Source: Armatimonadota bacterium (GTDB lineage: Bacteria > Armatimonadota > Fimbriimonadia > Fimbriimonadales > Fimbriimonadaceae). From it: DNA of 64,000 bases. This document shows positions 35,772 through 43,983 of the stretch, piece after piece. The position numbers and the translations under genes were made by a program. A model generated the notes under the pieces. It was given only the letters and a program-made list of their open reading frames with translations. It was not told the origin of the DNA and ran no database searches. Numbering within the stretch: position 1 is the stretch's first letter; each line of letters starts with the position of its first letter. Where the stretch lies: positions 1-64,000 of the forward strand of contig JAFDWQ010000009.1 of the NCBI GenBank assembly GCA_018268395.1, in the 5' to 3' direction.

Positions 35772-35856
35772 CGTTCTCCTAGTATCCTTCGATCTTGGCT
35801 CCGGCGTCTACCGGAGACCCAGGTTCGAAGGAACCGGCAGAACGGGGTCCGGCGGG

Positions 35857-35862
35857 TAGAAT
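35857..35862 (+). promoter_or_regulatory. -10 hexamer TAGAAT before atpC
   Basis: TAGAAT ends 10 bases before the atpC start at 35873, leaving at most a leader of a few bases. This suggests atpC is transcribed on its own. Confidence 0.4.
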
Positions 35863-35872
35863 CCGCCTTCCG

Positions 35873-36280
35873 ATGGCCAAGTTGTTCAAGTTGAGCGTCG
35901 TCGCGCCGGACCGGACGGTCTTCGAAGACGACGTGAGCTCGATGATCGTTCCCGGCATCAGCGGTTACCTTGGAGTCTGGGCCGAGCACGAGCCTGCGAT
36001 CATCGCCCTGCGCAGCGGGGTCGTCGAGTTCGTCGACAAGGACGATCAGCGCGAGCACGTGGCCATCACGGGCGGCTTCCTGGAAGTCAGCGCCAACCAT
36101 GCCATCGTCCTCGCCGACGACGCCAGACTGGCCAAGGACATCGACCTGGCCGAAGAGCAGAAGAACCTCGAAGAGGCGCGCAAGGCGTTGCGCGGTGAAC
36201 CGAGCGAAGTCCTCCAGGAGCAGGCCCAGCACGAGCTCGACCGCGCCATGGCCCGTCTGAAGGCCGTCAAGGCGGGCTAA
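35873..36280 (+). CDS. atpC: ATP synthase F1 subunit epsilon (isolated gene)
   Basis: A 135-residue subunit of the central stalk of F1Fo ATP synthase. The N-terminal beta-sandwich (FKLSVVAPDRTVFEDDVSSM, then GYLGVWAEHEPAIIALRSGV) and C-terminal helical hairpin (LAEEQKNLEEARKALRG) are complete. Normally atpC follows atpD at the end of the atp operon. Here no other ATP synthase gene is in the window, and the gene has its own -10 candidate. Confidence 0.92.
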   Translation: MAKLFKLSVVAPDRTVFEDDVSSMIVPGISGYLGVWAEHEPAIIALRSGVVEFVDKDDQREHVAITGGFLEVSANHAIVLADDARLAKDIDLAEEQKNLEEARKALRGEPSEVLQEQAQHELDRAMARLKAVKAG

Positions 36281-36294
36281 GACTTGACGGACGA

Positions 36295-36323
36295 CTTCAG
36301 CTTTTCGACGTGAAAACCTGAAG
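36295..36323. repeat. Imperfect hairpin between atpC and next gene
   Basis: Twelve base pairs with one mismatch (CTTCAGCTTTTC against GAAAACCTGAAG) and a 5-base loop. It may be an atpC terminator, but no T-run follows; it lies 11 bases before the next start. Confidence 0.35.
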
Positions 36324-36333
36324 TTCCGGGAAC

Positions 36334-37887
36334 ATGCGACCGATGATTCCGGATATCATGCGGACGTTGGGCTGGAAGGAACGGACAGCACTTTTCGTGG
36401 TCGCCTCGGCCATGATCGGCGCGACCCCTGCTCGGTTGCGACCCTCGACGGCGTTTTCTCAGGACGAAGTCCGTTCGGTGCTGTCGTTCTGGTCGGACAA
36501 AGCGCAATATTCCGCGCGACCTGCAGGGGAACCGGGGGCGGAATGGTGCGTCCGGACGACGCCCGAAGGCTCGACCTGGATCCGGGAGGTCTATCGGAGG
36601 TTCACGGCTTCGAAGGTGAACCCGACGTTCGACCCCCAGGGCTCCGACGCCCGCCAGAGGGTCTGGATCGGCTGGATCGACCGACAGGTCGCCCGGGATT
36701 GGGCCCAGTCCGAGTCGGACGTGGCCCGGTTGAACCAGGAAAGGGCGGAGACGTGGGACGGCCGGGCGATGCCCGAGAAGCCGAAACCGACGTCGCCCCA
36801 GTCGAAGTCCGATCCCGCTTCGGCAGGCGGTTTCACCCGGAAGACCGGAACCGATAAGACGGGCGGCACGTTTCCTTCGCCAATACCGGTGCCGGGGGAC
36901 GATCCGTGCCCCACGGACATGGTCGCCGCCGTAGGGACGGCGCCTCGGTTCTCAGAACCTGTCCGACCGATGAAGCACACGGTCACGTATCCGGCCGGTC
37001 TGGCCCTGAACTACACCGACCACGTCAAGGTCCGACCGAAATACGCCTATTACAGGTTCGCAGAAGGGGTCAACAGTGAAGGAGTATCGGTCAAGACCCT
37101 TCCGTCGGGAACCCTTGACCGACTCTTCCGGCTGGCTGGTTTCGGCCCGACCGAAAGAAACGTGATGAAGGCCGTTTCGCTCCTTGAAGGCGGATTCGAC
37201 TCGGTCAACACGTACGACACGGGCTATGTCAGCGTCGGATTCATCCAGTTCGCGACGCTGGCCGACGGTTCGGGATCGCTCGGTTCGATGATGCGCCTCT
37301 ACAAGGGAACGGACCGGAAGAACTTCGACAACGACTTCCGGCGGTTCGGCATCGACGTCGACGACGACGGCTTCCTCGTCGCCCTCGATCTGGAGACAGG
37401 CGAGGAAAGGACCGGCCCTGAAGCGGCCCGGCAGATCATCAAGGACCCGCGACTGGTCTCGGTCTTCCAGCGCGCCGGACTTCAGAGCGAGCCGTTCCGC
37501 GTCGCTCAAATCCGGTCGGCGAAAGCCCAGTTCTATCCTGCGGACACGACCGTCCAAGTCCGCCTCGGCGGTTCCGACTACACCGTCCGGCTCGGCGACG
37601 TCTTCAGGACGGAGGCCGGTCTTGCGACCTTGATGGACCGAAAGACGAACACGGGCAAGTTGGCCGGGCTGAAGGAGTCGATCGAGAAGCTGGCCACACA
37701 GTACGGAATCACCGCTCCAGGCGAATTGCGCGACCTTGAGTACCTCGCGATCAAGGCGATGACGTACAGAGAGGACTATTTGAGCCGTTCGAGCCTCACT
37801 CGCCCGAGGGACAACACGATCGAGCTTTCCAGAAGAGGGACCCGGTTCGATCGGAAGGGCGGAAAAGGCAAAGGCGCAGGCCGCTGA
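36334..37887 (+). CDS. Lysozyme-fold-like protein, probably exported
   Basis: A 517-residue protein. Residues 15-42 form a possible signal anchor (ERTALFVVASAMIGATPARL). Residues 140-200 are a proline-rich linker. The domain from about 265 reads RNVMKAVSLLEGGFDSVNTY then DTGYVSVGFIQFATL, with Glu285 placed as the catalytic acid of lysozyme-like enzymes ('E.GF....T.G..S.G.iQF'). This suggests peptidoglycan or chitosan cleavage, inferred from motif only. The C-terminus is basic (RKGGKGKGAGR). It does not match a family I can name. Confidence 0.6.
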   Translation: MRPMIPDIMRTLGWKERTALFVVASAMIGATPARLRPSTAFSQDEVRSVLSFWSDKAQYSARPAGEPGAEWCVRTTPEGSTWIREVYRRFTASKVNPTFDPQGSDARQRVWIGWIDRQVARDWAQSESDVARLNQERAETWDGRAMPEKPKPTSPQSKSDPASAGGFTRKTGTDKTGGTFPSPIPVPGDDPCPTDMVAAVGTAPRFSEPVRPMKHTVTYPAGLALNYTDHVKVRPKYAYYRFAEGVNSEGVSVKTLPSGTLDRLFRLAGFGPTERNVMKAVSLLEGGFDSVNTYDTGYVSVGFIQFATLADGSGSLGSMMRLYKGTDRKNFDNDFRRFGIDVDDDGFLVALDLETGEERTGPEAARQIIKDPRLVSVFQRAGLQSEPFRVAQIRSAKAQFYPADTTVQVRLGGSDYTVRLGDVFRTEAGLATLMDRKTNTGKLAGLKESIEKLATQYGITAPGELRDLEYLAIKAMTYREDYLSRSSLTRPRDNTIELSRRGTRFDRKGGKGKGAGR

Positions 37888-37890
37888 CCG

Positions 37891-38253
37891 TCACGGCAAG
37901 GCTTCGAACCGGTCCACGACCCGGATCGCCCCAACGATGTTGGCATTGAACTCCTCGAGTTCTTCTGCGGGGATCCAAAGTTCTCGGTGCATGCTTCCCC
38001 CCACGGTCTGCACCGGAAAACGGGACACGTAGGTCGCGTCGACATCGAACTCGAGAACGTAACCGACGTGTCCACCGCGGGCGTCACGCGTGTTCCAGTC
38101 CCTTGCGATCTGGACCGAATATTCCCTTTCGAGCACAGGATAGAAAATGGGCTGCTCCGGGAGCCGTGGCGGAAACCGCCTGAAACCCGACTCGGCGATC
38201 AGATCGAACTCCGATCGTCCTACGGGCCGCCAAATCGTCTTGATGTGGCTCAC
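37891..38253 (-). CDS. Hypothetical protein of the 'ADP-ribosylation/crystallin J1' annotated type
   Basis: A 120-residue protein with the conserved pattern FRRFPPRLPEQPIFYPVLER, then YSVQIARDWNTRD, and HRELWIPAEELEEFNANIVG. Proteins of this kind are common in actinobacteria and proteobacteria and are usually annotated as 'ADP-ribosylation/crystallin J1', though the function has not been shown as far as I know. GTG start at 38253 has CAAAAT five bases upstream. Convergent with the lysozyme-like gene. Confidence 0.65.
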   Translation of the reverse strand: MSHIKTIWRPVGRSEFDLIAESGFRRFPPRLPEQPIFYPVLEREYSVQIARDWNTRDARGGHVGYVLEFDVDATYVSRFPVQTVGGSMHRELWIPAEELEEFNANIVGAIRVVDRFEALP

Positions 38254-38375
38254 CGACCATTTTGTCCTTGGAAGGACTGAAACGGACCGGGCCTGATTCG
38301 ATTCTTACGGCAAACACCCTTCGCCTTTCTCGGTTCTGATGCAGGCGTCCGCCTCTCTAGTCAGAGGTCGTTGAA

Positions 38376-38675
38376 ATGCCGCAAGGAGACAAGTCCAAGT
38401 ACACGGACAAACAGAAACGCCAGGCCGAACACATCGAAGAGGGCTATGAAGACCACGGCGTCTCGAAGGAGGAATCGGAACGGCGCGCATGGGCGACCGT
38501 CAACAAGATGACGGGAGGCGGCAAAAAACCGGGAGGATCCGGGCGTGGCAAAGCGACCGATCCGTCACCGGCGAGGAAGGGTGGACGGAAAGCTGCCCAA
38601 AGTCAAAGTTTTGAAACCAGAAGTGCGGCCGCCCGCAAGGGTTGGGCCACACGTCGCAAGCGCCAAGGCGGATGA
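38376..38675 (+). CDS. Small basic protein, 'plasmid stabilisation'-like
   Basis: A 99-residue, strongly charged protein. The N-terminal half (GDKSKYTDKQKRQAEHIEEG then RRAWATVNKMTGGGKK) is a pattern widely annotated as plasmid stabilisation protein, with no proven role. The C-terminal half is rich in Ala, Arg and Lys (ARKGGRKAAQ, ARKGWATRRKRQGG), resembling histone-like tails; it may bind DNA. A clear terminator follows. Confidence 0.65.
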   Translation: MPQGDKSKYTDKQKRQAEHIEEGYEDHGVSKEESERRAWATVNKMTGGGKKPGGSGRGKATDPSPARKGGRKAAQSQSFETRSAAARKGWATRRKRQGG

Positions 38676-38713
38676 CCGCCTAACGGACGGAAACGAGTCT
38701 CTCTCCTGCTCTA

Positions 38714-38738
38714 GGCCGCCTTCGGGCGGCCGCTTCTT
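38714..38738 (+). terminator. Rho-independent terminator
   Basis: A 7-bp stem GGCCGCC/GGCGGCC with a stable TTCG loop is followed by a T-rich run (CTTCTTTTTCT). It ends the small basic protein gene. Confidence 0.9.
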
Positions 38739-38787
38739 TTTCTGAGCCATTGGAAACGATCGGGGCCTTGTGCATCGTAAGACGGAT

Positions 38788-39969
38788 ATGCACGCCGCGC
38801 TCTTGGGTGCTTCGGCCGTGGTCCTCGGCCTCACGGGATGCAGCCCGACGGCTGGAAGCACCGTCTGCGAAGGCCCACGCATCGTCGCAGGTTCAAAGTC
38901 GGACTTTATGACGGTGCGATATCTGAAGGTCTCGGGCACGAACGAGCAGATCGGACGAAGGCTGGCCGAAACCGCCGTCGCGCACCTTAAGTTCCAACCT
39001 GCGACCCGCAAGCAGCCGGACATCGACAGGGACACCGCCTGGTTCGCCGCCCATTGGCCCGAGCAGGCCGCCAGGGTCAAGGGAGTGGCGTCGGTCTTCA
39101 AGCAGTCGGGCGCGGATCCGACAGTGCTCGCCTACGACATGGACGTTGCCCCGGGCTGTTCGACCGTCTTCTACCCAGGCGCCTCGGTCTCGAACGGCCA
39201 CAGCATGATGAGCCGGAACTATGACTTCCCGACGGCGACGTACGCCCAGCTGACGGGACGGACGGCGTCGCCTGGCGCGAGGGCGATGACGGCCGATCCC
39301 TTTGTGCTCGAAGTCGTGCCGGACAAGGGCTATCGGTCGCTGTACGTCGCGTCGTACGACCTCCTGGGGGGTTGCATCGACGGGATCAACGAGAAGGGGT
39401 TGGCCGTCGCGCTCCTGGCGGACGACAACGCGGAAAGCCGGCATCCGTCTTCGGGGCCCGGCCTGAACGAGATCACGTTGACCCGCTTCTTGCTCGATCG
39501 CTGTGCCTCGGCGAAGGAGGCCAGGGCGATGCTTCAGGACGTCGAGTTCCGTTACTCCTTCACGCCCTGTCACTACATCGTCGGAGACAAGTCCGGAGAC
39601 TCCTTCGTGTGGGAGTTGACGCCCGACCTCAAAGAACGTACGGTGGTCGACGGCAAGGGCTTGCCCCAGATCGTGACGAACCACCGGTTATCGAAATTCG
39701 GGACATCGGGTTTGCCCCAAGGCAACTCGTTCGACCGCTACAGGAAGCTCGAATCCGAAATCCAAAGGCAAGGCGGCAAGCTGTCGCCGGACGCCGTGCG
39801 CTCGACGAACCTTTGTGTCGCCGTCCCCCCGTCCGCGCAAGGTGCGGCGACCCTGTGGCATTCCGTCTATGATCTCGACGACCTGACCCTCAAAGTCAGC
39901 TTCTTCCTGGGTCACGAGGATGGGAAGGAGCGCCGGACTCCGTATCTTGAATTCAAGCTCGGACGTTAG
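38788..39969 (+). CDS. C45/acyltransferase-like Ntn-hydrolase, lipoprotein
   Basis: A 393-residue predicted lipoprotein: signal MHAALLGASAVVLGLTGC. The enzyme part resembles the C45 family (acyl-CoA:6-aminopenicillanic acid acyltransferase-like) of N-terminal nucleophile hydrolases. Cys124 in APGCSTV is the likely self-processing nucleophile. SRNYDF, GGCIDGINEKGLAVALLADD and FTPCHYIVGDKSG fit the family. It probably cleaves an amide bond outside the cytoplasm; the substrate is unknown. A GTG at 38770 could add six residues, but the signal peptide favours 38788. Confidence 0.75.
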   Translation: MHAALLGASAVVLGLTGCSPTAGSTVCEGPRIVAGSKSDFMTVRYLKVSGTNEQIGRRLAETAVAHLKFQPATRKQPDIDRDTAWFAAHWPEQAARVKGVASVFKQSGADPTVLAYDMDVAPGCSTVFYPGASVSNGHSMMSRNYDFPTATYAQLTGRTASPGARAMTADPFVLEVVPDKGYRSLYVASYDLLGGCIDGINEKGLAVALLADDNAESRHPSSGPGLNEITLTRFLLDRCASAKEARAMLQDVEFRYSFTPCHYIVGDKSGDSFVWELTPDLKERTVVDGKGLPQIVTNHRLSKFGTSGLPQGNSFDRYRKLESEIQRQGGKLSPDAVRSTNLCVAVPPSAQGAATLWHSVYDLDDLTLKVSFFLGHEDGKERRTPYLEFKLGR

Positions 39970-40436
39970 GCGTTCTTCAGTTTGTCGATGTCGATCCTTC
40001 GCATCTGAAGGAGTGCGGCCGTCGCCCTCTCACCGCGTTCCGGATCGGAAAGCAGATCGCCGATGTTCCTCGGCGTGACTTGCCACGAGACGCCGAACTT
40101 GTCTTTCAGCCATCCGCACATGCTTTCTTCTCCTCCGTCGGCGGTCAGGGCGTTCCAGAAGGTGTCAAGCTCTTCCTGGTCGTCGACGTAGATCACGAAC
40201 GACACCGCTTCGGTGAACGGGAACATCGGCCCACCGTTCAGGGCCAAGAACTCCTGGCCTTCCAGTTCAAACGGCACAAGCATGACCTCACCGGCGTTCC
40301 TGCCGGCGACCTCGGCGGACGCCTTGTCGTAGCGTGAAGCCGGCTTCATCTTCGAGTCCTTGAACACGGAGACATAGAAGTCGGCGGCTTCTTGCGCCGT
40401 TCCGTCGAACCAAAGCATCGGGATGATCTTTTGCAT
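39966..40436 (-). CDS. VOC family protein, PhnB/3-dmu-9_3-mt type
   Basis: A 156-residue protein of the vicinal oxygen chelate fold. IIPMLWFDGTAQEAADFYVS is the typical start, followed by FLALNGGPMFPFTEAVSFVI and CGWLKDKFGVSWQVTPRNIG. These PhnB-like proteins often have no known enzyme activity. The gene overlaps the convergent Ntn-hydrolase gene by four bases at its 3' end. Confidence 0.85.
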   Translation of the reverse strand: MQKIIPMLWFDGTAQEAADFYVSVFKDSKMKPASRYDKASAEVAGRNAGEVMLVPFELEGQEFLALNGGPMFPFTEAVSFVIYVDDQEELDTFWNALTADGGEESMCGWLKDKFGVSWQVTPRNIGDLLSDPERGERATAALLQMRRIDIDKLKNA

Positions 40437-40510
40437 CGCTCTGTGTTCTCGGACGCCGGATCACTTTGTGACCTTTCTCTGCGGCCCATCGGACGGGACC
40501 GGGCGGTAGG

Positions 40511-41080
40511 ATGAGGGCCGATCAGCCCGTGTGCGACTTCCTCTACGTGTTCGTTCCCGACTCGTCCGGATTGTCCGTGATTCAGGACCTACTGGAATCA
40601 GAGGGTCTGGGGTTCAAAACCGTTGACGGCCCCTCACCCGCCGCGAAACTTCCGGACGGCACGGTCCAGATTCTGGCGACGCCAGGTCATTGCAGTTGCG
40701 GGACGGCGATCGGCGGCTATTACGATCAGCCTGTCCACCTTCGCGCGCCAGACGACAAAGAGGTCCTCAAGCTGAAAAGGAAGGGTTGGAGCGATTCCCG
40801 GATCCAACGATGGCTTGACGAAAAGACGGCCCATCTGAATGAAGTCGGTCGCGCGAAGTCGGCGAGAGACGGCGCAGAGCTTGATCAGTGGGTCGGCGTC
40901 CTCAAGGGCGCCGTCGATTCCGGAGCGACGGACTGGATCGGGTTGTCGTTGCATTTTGAGGGCGGCGCCTCCCCTAAGGAACCGCCACCCGAACCCGACC
41001 GGCGGGTCCGATCAAGGTCGCTCGGTCGCGAAGATCTCGCTTCTTTGACACGCGACACCGTCCTCTTCGTAACCCGGTAA
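40511..41080 (+). CDS. Hypothetical protein
   Basis: A 189-residue soluble protein with a central CSCG motif (PGHCSCGTAIGGYYDQPV), a basic helix (KLKRKGWSDSRIQRWLDEKT) and an acidic-basic C-terminus. I do not recognise it. Start codons ATG 40511 or GTG 40529 are both possible. Base composition looks somewhat lower in GC than its neighbours, as does the convergent gene at 41173, which suggests an acquired segment. Confidence 0.5.
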   Translation: MRADQPVCDFLYVFVPDSSGLSVIQDLLESEGLGFKTVDGPSPAAKLPDGTVQILATPGHCSCGTAIGGYYDQPVHLRAPDDKEVLKLKRKGWSDSRIQRWLDEKTAHLNEVGRAKSARDGAELDQWVGVLKGAVDSGATDWIGLSLHFEGGASPKEPPPEPDRRVRSRSLGREDLASLTRDTVLFVTR

Positions 41081-41104
41081 GGCTACGGTGCCCACCGACT
41101 CGAT

Positions 41105-41131
41105 CCACAGAGTGCTCGAGACGGCCCGCAA
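41105..41131. repeat. 27-bp copy of the sufB 3' end (direct repeat, distal)
   Basis: Matches 24 of 27 bases of 41738-41764, in the same orientation. On the minus strand it still reads LEHSV in the sufB frame. The two copies flank the unknown gene 41173-41733. Confidence 0.55.
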
Positions 41132-41172
41132 TGCGCTCGTCGTCTACCGATTCTGGAAGTCAAGATCTGGCT

Positions 41173-41733
41173 TCAGATACCTTTGTAGACTCGCAGATCC
41201 GGCCCGACCCAGCATTCGGCTGACGGACTGCGGTCGGCCAGATACCACCAACAAACGTCCGAATCGATGCCACAAGGGACGACGTCGATGGTGACTCCCT
41301 TGGTCAATGTCAGGTGCAAGAGGCCCGCTGCGCCGACTTCAACCGAGAGGACGACAAAACGGGACGTTTTCAAGTTCGAAAGGAACGCATTGGCGATCGT
41401 CCAGGCCCTCCTCCTCTCCGGGTCTCGCGGCGGCGTCTTCCGGTCATAAAACCGCCGTTTTGACCCCCTTCGCGACGGTCGGTGATCGTCGCTTCCCATC
41501 ACGACGACACCGTTCTGGGCGATGCGCCAATTGGCATAAACGAAGAGGCTGACCTGCGCCCGAGTCGTCTCATGTCCTTTTGGCGTCGTATAGGGGCGTT
41601 GCTCCCCGAATTCGAAGCACTGTGAACAGGGTCGCCACATGTCCGTCAAAGGTTGACCGACCAGAACGCTCAGGTAGGTCGAGATCCGTTCGGGGGAGTA
41701 TTCGAACGTCACCCCTGGCTCGTGACGGGTCAT
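41173..41733 (-). CDS. Unknown protein coupled to sufB
   Basis: A 186-residue protein of unknown function. Its ATG overlaps the sufB stop (TGATG), so it is translated from the sufB message. It includes DMWRPCSQCFEFGEQRPYTT (a CxxC pair), VSLFVYANWRIAQNGVVVMG, a basic segment near SRRGSKRRFYDRKTPPRDPE, and a C-terminal beta-rich part with WWYLADRSPSAECWVG. No known domain is recognised. It is flanked by imperfect 27-bp direct repeats made from the sufB end, and its composition seems less GC-rich, so it may have been inserted. Confidence 0.6.
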   Translation of the reverse strand: MTRHEPGVTFEYSPERISTYLSVLVGQPLTDMWRPCSQCFEFGEQRPYTTPKGHETTRAQVSLFVYANWRIAQNGVVVMGSDDHRPSRRGSKRRFYDRKTPPRDPERRRAWTIANAFLSNLKTSRFVVLSVEVGAAGLLHLTLTKGVTIDVVPCGIDSDVCWWYLADRSPSAECWVGPDLRVYKGI

Positions 41734-43295
41734 CAACCCACAGAATGCTCGAGACTGACCGCAAGCAGCTTCTGCGCTTCGACGGCGAACTCCATCGGCA
41801 GTTCGCGGAACACGTCCTTGCAGAACCCGCTGACGATCATGTTGACCGCGTCCTCTTCCGGGATCCCGCGTTGGGCGAGGTAGAAAAGCTGGTCTTCGCC
41901 GATCTTCGACGTCGTGGCCTCGTGTTCCATCTTCGCGGTCGAGTTTTTGACCTCGATATAGGGAAAGGTGTGGGCGCCGCAACGGTCGCCCATCAGCATC
42001 GAGTCGCAGCACGAATAGTTCCGCGCTCCGTCGGCGCCGGCGTTGATCTTGACCAGTCCACGGTACGTGTTCTGGCCGTTCATCGCGGAAATGCCCTTGC
42101 TGACGATCGTCGACCGTGACCGTTTGCCGATGTGGATCATCTTCGTTCCGGTATCGGCCTGCTGCTTGCCGGACGTCAAGGCGACGGAGTAGAACTCGCC
42201 GACCGTGTCGTCGCCACGCAGGATCACGCTGGGGTACTTCCATGTGATCGCCGAACCCGTCTCGACCTGAGTCCAAGTGATCTTGGCCTTATCACCGCGG
42301 CAGATCCCGCGCTTCGTGACGAAGTTGAAGATCCCTCCCTTGCCCGTTTTGGGATCACCAGGATACCAGTTCTGGACGGTCGAGTACTTGATCGTGCCTT
42401 CCTTCATGGCGATCAGTTCGACGACCGCGGCGTGGAGCTGGTTCTCGTCCCGCATCGGCGCCGTACAGCCCTCGAGGTAAGAGACGTACGCCCCTTCGTC
42501 GGCCACGATCAAAGTCCGTTCGAATTGGCCCGTGTTCTCCGCGTTGATCCGGAAGTACGTGGAGAGCTCCATCGGACAGCGCACGCCCTTGGGAACGTAG
42601 ACGAACGAACCGTCGCTGAAGACGGCGCTGTTCAACGTCGCGTAGAAATTGTCGCTGTAGGGGACGACGCTGCCGAGATGTTCGCGCACAAGTTCGGGGT
42701 ATTCCCGGACGGCCTCGCTGATCGAGCAGAAGATCACCCCGTCTTTTTTGAGGGTCTCCTTGAAGGTCGTCACGACCGAGACCGAATCGAAGACCGCGTC
42801 GACGGCGACTCCGACCGGGACGGCGTCGGCCACTCGGGAGGCGGCCTCGTCGGTGGCGGGCGCGTTGCCGGCATGAATGTCGGCCGCGCCGCGAACGTTC
42901 AGCAAGATCTCTTGCTCCTTGAGCGGGATGCCGAGCTTCTCGAAGGTCCGCAGAAGCTCAGGATCGGCGTCCTCCAGGGAATCGAGGACCGGCTTCTTCT
43001 TAGGGGCCGAATAGTACGAAATCGCTTGGAGATCGGGCTCCTGGAAGTGGACGTTGGACCACTTCGGCCTTTGAAGGGTCTGCAGGTGCCGGAACGCCTT
43101 AAGCCTCCATTCGAGAAGCCATTCGGGCTCTCCCTTCTTGGCGCTGATGAACCGGACGGTGTCTTCGCTCAGTCCTGGCGGGAGGGTCTCGGCCTCGACG
43201 TCGCTGACGAAGCCCCATTGGTACTCGCGCTCGGCGTAGTGCTCCAGGAGTTCGTCATCGGTTTGAGGTTCCAGTTTCTGGTCGGTCAGTTCCAT
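41733..43295 (-). CDS. sufB: Fe-S cluster assembly scaffold SufB
   Basis: A 520-residue SufB, the scaffold on which the SufBC2D complex builds iron-sulfur clusters. The C-terminal beta-helix region is fully conserved: [40 protein letters not shown], then [20 protein letters not shown] and [20 protein letters not shown]. The N-terminal region is slightly longer than usual. ATG 43295 has TAGCTT seven bases upstream. sufC and sufD do not follow; sufD and sufS are 18 kb away. The 3' end overlaps the unknown gene. Confidence 0.95.
   Translation of the reverse strand: MELTDQKLEPQTDDELLEHYAEREYQWGFVSDVEAETLPPGLSEDTVRFISAKKGEPEWLLEWRLKAFRHLQTLQRPKWSNVHFQEPDLQAISYYSAPKKKPVLDSLEDADPELLRTFEKLGIPLKEQEILLNVRGAADIHAGNAPATDEAASRVADAVPVGVAVDAVFDSVSVVTTFKETLKKDGVIFCSISEAVREYPELVREHLGSVVPYSDNFYATLNSAVFSDGSFVYVPKGVRCPMELSTYFRINAENTGQFERTLIVADEGAYVSYLEGCTAPMRDENQLHAAVVELIAMKEGTIKYSTVQNWYPGDPKTGKGGIFNFVTKRGICRGDKAKITWTQVETGSAITWKYPSVILRGDDTVGEFYSVALTSGKQQADTGTKMIHIGKRSRSTIVSKGISAMNGQNTYRGLVKINAGADGARNYSCCDSMLMGDRCGAHTFPYIEVKNSTAKMEHEATTSKIGEDQLFYLAQRGIPEEDAVNMIVSGFCKDVFRELPMEFAVEAQKLLAVSLEHSVG
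41738..41764. repeat. 27-bp direct repeat within the sufB 3' end (proximal copy)
   Basis: Encodes the last residues of SufB (LAVSLEHSV). It is repeated with three mismatches at 41105-41131. Confidence 0.55.
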
Positions 43296-43302
43296 TCGCC
43301 CT

Positions 43303-43308
43303 AAGCTA
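43303..43308 (-). promoter_or_regulatory. -10-like TAGCTT, leaderless start of sufB
   Basis: On the minus strand TAGCTT ends 7 bases before the sufB ATG. No IscR- or Fur-like box is obvious in the region. Confidence 0.4.
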
Positions 43309-43450
43309 AATATACGTCAGGGTGTCGGTTGTCGTCCGGGCAGGGCCAAGAACTGAATCCGGCAGGTCCCGGTCGGCCGTCCCGATCCTGGCCCCTCCCT
43401 TTTTGAGTCCATTGCGCCGAATGGCACGAGAATTCCGTAATAATCGCGCC

Positions 43451-43912
43451 GTGAGTAAGAAAGCGCTCCTCGCCGCCCTGATCGTCTGTGCAGGCTGTGC
43501 GTCCGCACCTTCGCTCGAAGGAAGCTGGCTCGTCAGTGACGCCAAGAACATGCCCCCCGGGTCGACGGTCAAGATGACCTTCGCCAAGCCCGACAGCATG
43601 AAGATGCACATCGAGATGGACCAGGACATGGGCCCCGCAGGCAAAGTCAAGATCAAGGCCGACGCAGCCGGAACGTACAAGTACGACGGCAAGATCCTGA
43701 CGACCCAGGTCGATTCGGTCAAGTTCGACCTGAGTGCGGTGCCCGAAACCTACCGGAAGATGATGGAGCCGATGAGCGGCCAGATGGAGACCCGGGCGAA
43801 AGACGAGTTCAACAAGCAGAAGCAGTCGAACCTGACGTTCGAAAACCCCGACAAGGTCACGTCGAAGAACACGGACGGTTCGGTCACCACTCTGACCCGC
43901 GTCAAAGCGTAA
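43451..43912 (+). CDS. Small lipoprotein, unknown
   Basis: A 153-residue predicted lipoprotein. GTG 43451 gives a lipoprotein signal (MSKKALLAALIVCAGC, lipobox VCAGC) and a mature part that starts ASAPSLEGSWLVSD, then beta-strands with MTFAKPDSMKMHIEMD. The 'LeGsW....' start recalls small lipocalin-like or TIGR-type lipoproteins that measure a parameter with a 'W' at the first strand. An ATG at 43421 would add ten residues. A terminator follows. Function unknown. Confidence 0.65.
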   Translation: MSKKALLAALIVCAGCASAPSLEGSWLVSDAKNMPPGSTVKMTFAKPDSMKMHIEMDQDMGPAGKVKIKADAAGTYKYDGKILTTQVDSVKFDLSAVPETYRKMMEPMSGQMETRAKDEFNKQKQSNLTFENPDKVTSKNTDGSVTTLTRVKA

Positions 43913-43932
43913 GCGGTCGGACCGGAACAAGA

Positions 43933-43964
43933 AAGGGGCAAGGCGGTGAACCGCCTTGCCCCTT
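43933..43964. terminator. Bidirectional terminator
   Basis: A perfect 14-bp stem (AAGGGGCAAGGCGG and complement) with a 4-base loop TGAA lies between convergent genes. It is followed by TTCTTCGT on the plus strand and TTCTTGTTCC on the minus strand. Confidence 0.85.
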
Positions 43965-43983
43965 CTTCGTCCTCAGCCTCCGT

